NCBI GenBank assembly: GCA_937902925.1
Contig: CALFNN010000070.1
Span: forward strand, 186,001-250,000
Reading direction: 5' to 3'
Source of the DNA: an uncultured Opitutaceae bacterium
GTDB taxonomy: Bacteria; Verrucomicrobiota; Verrucomicrobiia; Opitutales; Opitutaceae
Length of the DNA: 64,000 nt
In this document: piece after piece, positions 58,259-64,000 of the stretch
Numbering within the stretch: the first letter of the stretch is position 1
How the letters are laid out: the number at the start of each line of letters is the position of its first letter
Notes under the pieces: model-generated
Told to the model about the DNA's origin: nothing
The model's input: only the letters and a program-made list of their open reading frames with translations
The model's database searches: none
Translations under genes and position numbers: made by a program

Positions 58259-59638
58259 CTACTTTCGCTCCGGGCTGAAACGGTAGAGCGCCGCCCCGTG
58301 GCCGACGATCCCGGGCGTGATATCGCCGGAAAGGTAGCCGACATTCTCCCGCCGCCACAAATCGCGCGCGTAACACGTGCCCTCGAGGCCAAGGTCGGCC
58401 AGCGGAATCGAGATCGACCCGCCGCCGGCCTCGAAGTCGGCGCCGTCGGGCTTGGGGCGGTCGTTGGTATTGAAGACGGCGAGATACTTGTCGGGCGAAT
58501 CCGGCACATCGGCCATCCATGCGACGAAGCCGTCACGGGCGAAAAGCTGGCGGTTGTTCTCGCTGTGCTGGTCGACGGCGATGACCTCGTCGTTGGAAAT
58601 CAGCGCGAGCGTGGCGTCGTCGAGTTTGGTCAGGTCGGCGCCAAGGATGAGCGGCGATCGGGCGATGCTCCAGAGCGTGAGCATCGTCCGCTGTTCCGCC
58701 GGTGTGAAATGCGTCTGCCGCCGGCCCAGGTCGAGCGTGCCGAGCGGCAGCATGTCCGCGTCCGGCCAGTGGCCGGGGCCGGCGAACGGCGCCCACTTCC
58801 GCAAACGCTCGAATTGTTCCAGCAGCGCCGGCCATTTGTCCCAGAAGTCGTCGCTGATCCGCCACATGTTCGCATGGGTGGCGACATGCGCGGCCTCGTC
58901 CAGCGGCGTCTCGCCGGGCGAGAGGCTCAGGACCATACGCCGGCCGGTCCGGTCGATTGCGCGACGGATTGCCTCGATTTCCGCCACGTTCCGATCGTAA
59001 GGGCGGCTGACGTCGTCGACCTTCACGAAGTCGACCTGCCACGACGCGACGAGCGCGAAGACGGAATCGTAGTATTCCTGCGCGCCAGGCTTGGTCATAT
59101 CCACGCCGAACATGTCGGTGTTCCATTTGCAGACGCTGTCGGGATTCGCGATGTCGGCGGCCCGGTAGTTCGTGCCCTTGACCGGCGTATTCTGCGCGAC
59201 GGCCTGCCGCGGGATGCCGCGGAGCAGATGAATGCCGAGCTTCAGGCCCTTCGCGTGAAGGTAATCGGCGAGCGGCTTGAAGCCCGCGCCATCGGTCGCG
59301 GACGGAAACCGGTTCGGCGCGGGGAGCAACCGGCCCCATTCGTCCATCGTGAGCGCGGCGCCCTTGCGATAGTTGAAGTTCTTCGCCTCCGGTTCATACC
59401 ACTGGATGTCGACCGTCACGATGTTCCAGCCATGACGCGCGAGTTTTTCCGCCATGACGACGGCCTGAGCCTTCGTCTGCGCCTCGGTGACGGTCGTCGC
59501 GAAACAATCCCAGCTGTTCCAACCCATCGGCGGCGTGGGCGCCCAAGTGAGAAAATCCGGCGCGGCCTTAGCTGCCCCAAGCGCACTCCCGGCGACCAGC
59601 CCGCAGCAGGCGGCGAAAGGAAGATTTATCCGATGCAT
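58259..59638 (-). CDS. Glycoside hydrolase family 27, alpha-galactosidase-type
   Basis: The ATG at 59638 (MHRINLPFAACCGLVAGSALG) gives an exported 459-residue protein. The GH27 barrel starts PPMGWNSWDCFATTVTE and includes YLHAKGLKLGIHLLRGIPRQA, the nucleophile Asp in WQVDFVKVDDVS and the acid/base Asp region in MWRISDDFWDKW. GPGHWPDADMLPLG and WSIARSPLILGADLTKLDD are standard. It would release alpha-galactosyl or related alpha-linked residues. The IPRQAV segment in place of the usual Cys-containing YDC region is a subgroup feature. Confidence 0.92.
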   Translation of the reverse strand: MHRINLPFAACCGLVAGSALGAAKAAPDFLTWAPTPPMGWNSWDCFATTVTEAQTKAQAVVMAEKLARHGWNIVTVDIQWYEPEAKNFNYRKGAALTMDEWGRLLPAPNRFPSATDGAGFKPLADYLHAKGLKLGIHLLRGIPRQAVAQNTPVKGTNYRAADIANPDSVCKWNTDMFGVDMTKPGAQEYYDSVFALVASWQVDFVKVDDVSRPYDRNVAEIEAIRRAIDRTGRRMVLSLSPGETPLDEAAHVATHANMWRISDDFWDKWPALLEQFERLRKWAPFAGPGHWPDADMLPLGTLDLGRRQTHFTPAEQRTMLTLWSIARSPLILGADLTKLDDATLALISNDEVIAVDQHSENNRQLFARDGFVAWMADVPDSPDKYLAVFNTNDRPKPDGADFEAGGGSISIPLADLGLEGTCYARDLWRRENVGYLSGDITPGIVGHGAALYRFSPERK

Positions 59639-59657
59639 CGGGAGCAAGGGTCTCTGG

Positions 59658-60614
59658 TCATTTGGCCGCCGGGACGATCCCTGCGGCCTTCGCGGAAAAA
59701 TAGGGCGCGAGTGGATCGGGCTTGAGCGCCTTCAGCCCGGCGACGACGCATTCGGCGTTGAGCACGGCGCCGGCCCAGTTGGTATGAGTGTGTTCATCGG
59801 TCACGCGCCCGTTCGCCGCAGTGACCGGTGCGGGGAAAAGTTTCATCACCGCATCGTGCCCGAGTTTTTCGTATTTTCGTGCGATGATTTCGTTGAGGTC
59901 GATGAAGCCGACGTGCTCCTGCGCGGCGACTTCCCGCGCCCACGCCCCGTAGGTGTCCGCGTCACGTTTCACCGTGCCGTCGGGATTCCACTGCTTGCGG
60001 GGAATGATCGAGCAGATGATCGGCGTCGCGCCTTTCGATTTCGCGTCGGTCACGAATTTCCGCAGATACCAGCCGTAGGTGTGCACGATCTCGTGTTTCT
60101 TGGTCATCACGTTGTCGATTTCCTTCGTCTCCTCGCCGGTGCCCTTGATCGTGCCGCGTGCCCGCAGCGGTCCGGGCGGCTCGTCGTTGAGCGCGCCATT
60201 GTCGTTCGTGCCGAGTTGAATGACGACGAAGTCGCCGGGCTTCAGCATCGCCATCACGCGGTCCCAGTGTCCGCCCGTCAGGTAGGTGCGGCTGCTGAGT
60301 CCGCCGACGGCACGGTTGACGACGTTGATTTTCGCCGGATCGAAAAGGTCGGCGATGGTGTGACCCCAACCCCACATGCCTTCCGGCCCCTTGCCCTGGC
60401 CGTCGTCGGCGCCGTTGCGCATGGTCGAATCGCCGACGAGGAACAGCGACGGCAGATTCGGGTTCGCTGGTTCTGGCATCCGCATCCGGGGACGCGACGC
60501 CGGGGCCGGCGGCGGCGCGGCGCTCTCGGCCGCCTGTGTCGTTTGCAGGCAAAGGCCGACCATCACGATCGGCGCGAAGAGAATGGAGCAGAGGGAGCGA
60601 ATGGGATTTTTCAT
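59658..60614 (-). CDS. SGNH/GDSL acetylesterase (rhamnogalacturonan acetylesterase-like)
   Basis: The 318-residue exported protein (signal MKNPIRSLCSILFAPIVMVGLCLQ) has block I FLVGDSTMRNG with the catalytic Ser, block II in NRAVGGLSSRTYL, block III QLGTNDNGA, and the Asp/His pair in TDEHTHTNWAGA. This is the pattern of CE12 rhamnogalacturonan acetylesterases. It would deacetylate pectic backbones so that hydrolases can act. The 19 bp gap to the GH27 gene and 12 bp gap to the GH53 gene support an operon. Confidence 0.9.
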   Translation of the reverse strand: MKNPIRSLCSILFAPIVMVGLCLQTTQAAESAAPPPAPASRPRMRMPEPANPNLPSLFLVGDSTMRNGADDGQGKGPEGMWGWGHTIADLFDPAKINVVNRAVGGLSSRTYLTGGHWDRVMAMLKPGDFVVIQLGTNDNGALNDEPPGPLRARGTIKGTGEETKEIDNVMTKKHEIVHTYGWYLRKFVTDAKSKGATPIICSIIPRKQWNPDGTVKRDADTYGAWAREVAAQEHVGFIDLNEIIARKYEKLGHDAVMKLFPAPVTAANGRVTDEHTHTNWAGAVLNAECVVAGLKALKPDPLAPYFSAKAAGIVPAAK

Positions 60615-60626
60615 CGTAAGCGGACG

Positions 60627-61754
60627 TCAGGGTGCGGGACCGAACTTCACCGCGGAGGGCGGCACGCGCGGCGGCGACTGGCCGTCGGTGCGGTGAGCCG
60701 GGCGTGTGTAAGGCAGGAAGGCGTCGAGCACCGGTTGTGCGTTGTGTTCGGCATCAAAAAATCCGCGCTGCACCAGCCCGCGACCGGCGGCAGGCTCCCA
60801 CCAGAACACGCCTTTGCCGCGGCCATCCGGCGTCGCCATCACCGCCTCGTTGACCGCCATCAACCACTGTTTCTGGCCTTCCGGCGATTCGGGAAACGGC
60901 GGTGGACTCGTCCGGAAATTCGAACTCGGCGCGTAGTAGTAGCCCGTCTCCACGACCATCACGTCCTTCTTCAGCTCCTCGGCGATGAAGCGGAGATTCG
61001 CGCGCAGGTCGACCAGCGTGCCGTGCGACCACGGATAAAACGAGACGCCGATCACGTCGTAGGGGATGCCGTAGCTGTTGAGCTTGTCGAAAAACGTCTT
61101 CGTCAGATACGGGTCGCCGCCATGGTCGACGTGCAGGAGGATTTTCGGCCGGCGGGTGTTGCCGCGGCCGGCATCGACACCGTTGATGCCGGCGTAGACG
61201 AGCCCCGCAAAGGTGTCCCAGTTCTCCGGCAGCTTGCCGACCGGCATGCAGAAGCCGTTCGTGATTTCGTTGCCGACGCCGACCATGTCGGGCATCAGCC
61301 CCGCGTCACGGAATGCCGCGATCGTGTCGCGCGTGTAGGCGAACACCTGCTCGATGAGCGCCTCGGGGCCGAGTCCGCGCCACGCGACCGGCGTCGGCTC
61401 GTTGCGCGGATCGGCCCAATCGTTCGAGTAGTGGAAAGTGAGGAAAAACTTGAAACCGAGCGCACGCGCCGATTTCGCCATCGCCAGCGTGTAGGCGAGA
61501 TCGTTCGGCAGGCCGCGACCGACCGGCTCCACGCAGATCCGGAGCCGGATCCAGTTGTAGCCGTGGTCGCGAAAAATCTGGAGACCGGGTCTCTCGACGC
61601 CGCCATCCTTGAACTTCACGCCGCCGTCCTCCTGCTGCTTCAAGAACGAAAGATCGGCGCCGAACGCGTAGTCGGAGTGTTCCTGCGCGCGAATAAGCGG
61701 CATCGCGACGAATGCAACAAAGGTGGCAACGAGGAGCGGCGAGAATATTTTCAT
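60627..61754 (-). CDS. Glycoside hydrolase family 53, endo-beta-1,4-galactanase
   Basis: From the ATG at 61754 (MKIFSPLLVATFVAFVAMPLIRA) the enzyme is 375 residues. The barrel begins YAFGADLSFLKQQEDGG and has RDHGYNWIRLRICVEP, FHYSNDWADP, the acid/base Glu in DMVGVGNEITNG and the nucleophile Glu in VMVVETGYYY, then GKGVFWWEPA. GH53 enzymes cut beta-1,4-galactan side chains of rhamnogalacturonan I. A second GH53 gene starts beyond the window end (63791-64000). A double-hairpin repeat lies upstream of this gene. Confidence 0.94.
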   Translation of the reverse strand: MKIFSPLLVATFVAFVAMPLIRAQEHSDYAFGADLSFLKQQEDGGVKFKDGGVERPGLQIFRDHGYNWIRLRICVEPVGRGLPNDLAYTLAMAKSARALGFKFFLTFHYSNDWADPRNEPTPVAWRGLGPEALIEQVFAYTRDTIAAFRDAGLMPDMVGVGNEITNGFCMPVGKLPENWDTFAGLVYAGINGVDAGRGNTRRPKILLHVDHGGDPYLTKTFFDKLNSYGIPYDVIGVSFYPWSHGTLVDLRANLRFIAEELKKDVMVVETGYYYAPSSNFRTSPPPFPESPEGQKQWLMAVNEAVMATPDGRGKGVFWWEPAAGRGLVQRGFFDAEHNAQPVLDAFLPYTRPAHRTDGQSPPRVPPSAVKFGPAP

Positions 61755-61786
61755 GATATGACGGATGAAACGTGGAGCGGCGTGCA

Positions 61787-61833
61787 GTAGCGCCAGTCTC
61801 CGACTGGCGCCGCCGGTCAAAGACCGGCACTAC
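61787..61833. repeat. Double-hairpin REP-like element
   Basis: Two perfect hairpins lie side by side: GCGCCAGTC-TCC-GACTGGCGC (61790-61810) and GCCGGTC-AAA-GACCGGC (61812-61828). Outer AGTAG (61787-61791) pairs with CTACT (61829-61833). The element lies between the agarase-like gene and the GH53 gene and could affect mRNA processing. Confidence 0.85.
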
Positions 61834-61848
61834 TTTGCGATCTCGGCA

Positions 61849-63627
61849 TCAAAGATCCCATGGCGACGACGGCGCGCCGACTTCGGACGCCTTGGGTTTC
61901 TGGCTGAACGGCAGGATTTTTCCGGAGTGAACGTCGAGCAAACGTTGGTGCGTGGCCTTGGCAGCTTCGACGAGTTCGGGATACGGCCGGTCGGTCGAGT
62001 CGACGAACCCGATGTTGTAGTTCTCGCCGTCCATCCGGCCGAGCACCGGCTCGTCGCGCCACGTGAACCAGTGCGCGCCGAGACTGTAGGGCAGCGACAG
62101 CGCCTGCTCGACGAAGTAGCGATAGCCGATGCCGCGCTCGGTCTGGTTCGCCGCCTGCACGAGACCGGACCCGAGGCCGTTTTCCGGCACGCCAAGGTGA
62201 AACTCGCCGATCAAGATCGGCCGGCCCGAGAGGCGGTGGGAGCGCTCGAGCTGTTTCGTCGGCTCGTATTCGTAGACGTTGATGCTGCACACGTCGAAGA
62301 CGCGCGCGAGCCGCAGCACGTCGTCCGCCGGCTTGCCGCCGAAGCGAATGCCGAGATTCAGGTGGTTCGGATCGTATTTGCGCACGGCGCCGCAGACGAG
62401 ATCGAGATAACGCTCGAACGCGGCGACGACGAATTCCTTCCGCCGTTTCGCCGTGTCGCCCGAGGCGAGGAATTCCTTCAGCTTTGCTTTCGTCGCCGTG
62501 TCGGGACCGGCAAGAATCAGATCGACGACCTCCGACTCGCGGTCGCCCCACGGCGGCTCGTTGCCCATGAAGTAGCCGATGATGAGCGGGTCGTCCTTCC
62601 GCGGCGCGCACTGGGTCTTCGCCGCCTCGTCGATGCTCGCGGCGAAATCGTCCGCGTAGACGTCCGGCACGCCGAGAAACGTGGTCGCCGGCGTGCGCGG
62701 CGCGCGGAAGAAAACGATGTTCGGCCGCCCCTGCCCGCCCGTGTTCATGCCCCACGCCTCGAGGCGGCGGTTGGTTCGCTCGGCCGCCGCGGTCTGCGCC
62801 GGGGTCGGCGTCCCGTTGCCACGCCCGCCGCGGCCACCGCCGCCAAACCCGCCGATGCCGTTCGAGCTGGTCGAGAGAAACAGGTGCCCGTGCGGATCGA
62901 CGAACCACCACACGCCGTCGATCTGCTCGACGTGGAAAAACCCCGTGGCCTTCGCGTGCGTGTCCTTGTAGCCGCCGAGTTCGCAATAGCCGAAGTCGGC
63001 GCCCGTGCCCCAGGCCTTTGCCTCGTCGGCGAGTTCCCGGTCGAGCTGGGCCTGGCTATGAACCTTGCGCGGGTAATCGACATGCGCCCACTGGCCGAAC
63101 TCGTCGACGACCGGCTTGCCTTCGAGGAAATCCGAGCCCTCGTCCTGCTTCGCGAGATGGATGTTGCGCAGCTCGATCGTCGGATGGTTGAGCGGATATT
63201 GCATCGCGAATCCGAGCGCCTCGACCGACTTCAGGTCGCCAAATGGCCCCCACACCGACATCCAGAACGAGTTCGTCCGCCGGTTGATCGTCGAGGCGAG
63301 GTCGGTGCCGGACTTGTCCATGCCGTTGAAATATTGCAGCGGGATCGACGCGCGCAGCCACACGTTCTGCCCGAACGGCTGGATTTCTGTCCGGCGCGGC
63401 CCGTCGGCGGTGTAGGCCCAGAGCGCGAAACGCTGCGGCGTCGAGGTCTTCATCTCGATCACGAGGTGCGTGTAGTCCGTCCAGTCGGCCGGCATCGCCG
63501 GATCGATGTCCTTGAGCGCCAGCCGGTGCTCGCTGAGCACGCCGTCGAAAACGAGTTTCCGCGGCGCGCTGGCGGCATGGGCTGCCGCGACCAAAGCGAG
63601 GAAGAGAAATGTCCGAAATGATTTCAT
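61849..63627 (-). CDS. Agarase-like glycoside hydrolase (clan GH-A, GH50-type)
   Basis: The 592-residue exported protein (signal MKSFRTFLFLALVAAAHA) has an N-terminal beta-sandwich (~20-165, carbohydrate-binding-like). A TIM-barrel part has VWWFVDPHGHLFLSTSSNGIG, the acid/base Glu in YFMGNEPPWG and the nucleophile Glu in PILIGEFHLG, followed by AHWFTWRDEP. This resembles the GH50 beta-agarase type. In a cluster with galactanases it may act on a beta-galactan or another galactose polymer rather than agar. A Gly-rich loop (FGGGGRGGRGNG) is unusual and may be disordered. Confidence 0.82.
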   Translation of the reverse strand: MKSFRTFLFLALVAAAHAASAPRKLVFDGVLSEHRLALKDIDPAMPADWTDYTHLVIEMKTSTPQRFALWAYTADGPRRTEIQPFGQNVWLRASIPLQYFNGMDKSGTDLASTINRRTNSFWMSVWGPFGDLKSVEALGFAMQYPLNHPTIELRNIHLAKQDEGSDFLEGKPVVDEFGQWAHVDYPRKVHSQAQLDRELADEAKAWGTGADFGYCELGGYKDTHAKATGFFHVEQIDGVWWFVDPHGHLFLSTSSNGIGGFGGGGRGGRGNGTPTPAQTAAAERTNRRLEAWGMNTGGQGRPNIVFFRAPRTPATTFLGVPDVYADDFAASIDEAAKTQCAPRKDDPLIIGYFMGNEPPWGDRESEVVDLILAGPDTATKAKLKEFLASGDTAKRRKEFVVAAFERYLDLVCGAVRKYDPNHLNLGIRFGGKPADDVLRLARVFDVCSINVYEYEPTKQLERSHRLSGRPILIGEFHLGVPENGLGSGLVQAANQTERGIGYRYFVEQALSLPYSLGAHWFTWRDEPVLGRMDGENYNIGFVDSTDRPYPELVEAAKATHQRLLDVHSGKILPFSQKPKASEVGAPSSPWDL

Positions 63628-63657
63628 GGCGGTGGATCAAGATCCGAAGGCTCCGAG

Positions 63658-63682
63658 GTGGGGCCCGCTCTCCGAGCGGGCT
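63658..63682. repeat. REP-like hairpin
   Basis: GCCCGCTC-TCC-GAGCGGGC (63663-63670 and 63674-63681) is a perfect 8 bp stem with the same TCC loop as the first hairpin at 61790. It lies between the agarase-like gene and the second GH53 gene. Confidence 0.75.
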
Positions 63683-63790
63683 TGGGTTGATAGACGATGC
63701 GCCAGCCGAATCTGAAACTGCGCCGGGAAACTCCATCGACCGCAGCGACGACCGCGAACCGCGCGGCGCGGGCAGAAATGCCAGGGATTC

Positions 63791-64000
63791 TCATGGCGAA
63801 GTGCGGGCGGGTGGTTTGCCGCGCGTGTATTTGTCGAACACGTCGATCACGGGTAGCGCGTTGCCCTCGTCGTCGAACATCCCGCGGTTGCGCAGCCGGC
63901 CGGACGGCACGGCGGGCTCCCACCAGAAGATGCCCTTGCCCAGGCCGTGCGGCGTCGCGAGCACGGCGCGCTGCACCTCCTCGAGAAATTCCCGCTGGCC
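63791..64000 (-). CDS. Second GH53 galactanase, C-terminal end only (runs off the window)
   Basis: The frame is open from the window edge to the stop at 63791. It reads QREFLEEVQRAVLATPHGLGKGIFWWEPA, then GMFDDEGNALPVIDVFDKYTRGKPP. This is the same C-terminal motif set as the GH53 protein at 60627-61754 (GKGVFWWEPA, GFFDAEHNAQPVLDAFLPYT). The catalytic part lies beyond position 64000. It is a paralogue on the same strand in the same cluster. The gap 63628-63790 holds a hairpin and no gene. Confidence 0.85.
   Translation of the reverse strand, partial: GQREFLEEVQRAVLATPHGLGKGIFWWEPAVPSGRLRNRGMFDDEGNALPVIDVFDKYTRGKPPARTSP

Noticed and set aside
1-64000. CRISPR arrays, rRNA operons, insertion sequences with transposase, prophage genes
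   Set aside because: None seen: no regularly spaced identical repeats, no rRNA sequence, no transposase, integrase or phage structural genes among the open frames.

Overview
This 64 kb window is GC-rich (mid-60s % by eye), densely coding, and has no rRNA, complete tRNA or CRISPR array. The gene content points to Verrucomicrobiota, most likely the Opitutaceae. Indicators are a PEP-CTERM protein built of autotransporter-type strand repeats, secreted proline-rich proteins, an RG-I/galactan-type hydrolase cluster, and hairpin repeats between genes. The taxonomy is inference from content; no marker gene is present.

Layout. 0-3 kb: two tandem secreted paralogues of unknown function, then the Mg2+ channel MgtE. 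3.2-10.6 kb: an efflux operon matching the E. coli cecR-ybhGFSR order (TetR regulator, HlyD-type adaptor, two separate ATPases that correspond to the halves of YbhF with a 29-codon ORF between them, two permeases), closed by a TolC-type outer-membrane factor. A long dyad lies just before the regulator start. 10.6-13 kb: MscS channel and TerC/Alx protein. 13-17.2 kb: an accessory island with two inverted ~200 bp repeats around a DCC-family gene, several hairpins, and a two-gene unit. That unit is a DpnA-like (GATC-type) adenine methyltransferase followed immediately by a DpnI homologue whose catalytic Glu is replaced by Gln. A GATC-rich 15-mer occurs both upstream of the methyltransferase and inside its 3' end. 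This is the most unusual thing in the window, because DpnI is known to cut the product that DpnA-type enzymes make.

17.2-31 kb: Gfo/Idh/MocA dehydrogenase, two Hsp20 chaperones, a 1506-residue lectin-like/strand-repeat/PEP-CTERM surface protein, a PatB/MalY C-S lyase, a hybrid histidine kinase, DusB, MarC and a proline-rich single-pass membrane protein. 31-43 kb: mostly housekeeping and envelope genes (lipoprotein, RarD, cupin, propeller-phosphoesterase, FKBP isomerase, 2-hydroxyacid dehydrogenase, uracil-DNA glycosylase, RhlE-type helicase, small RRM protein, thioesterase, HslR, BON protein). 43-48 kb: a BlaI/BlaR-type pair in which the M56 protease carries a Wzz-like coiled coil and an ExbD/TolR-like C-terminus, with twin operators 22 bp apart, next to a YdeP-type molybdopterin oxidoreductase. 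48-53 kb: small unknowns, gluconokinase, penicillin-acylase-family hydrolase, a deoxyribosyltransferase-like protein and Upp. 53-64 kb: a large sedolisin-NHL protein, then a minus-strand polysaccharide cluster (small secreted protein, GH27, SGNH acetylesterase, GH53, agarase-like GH, and a second GH53 running off the window) suited to galactan or pectin side-chain breakdown.
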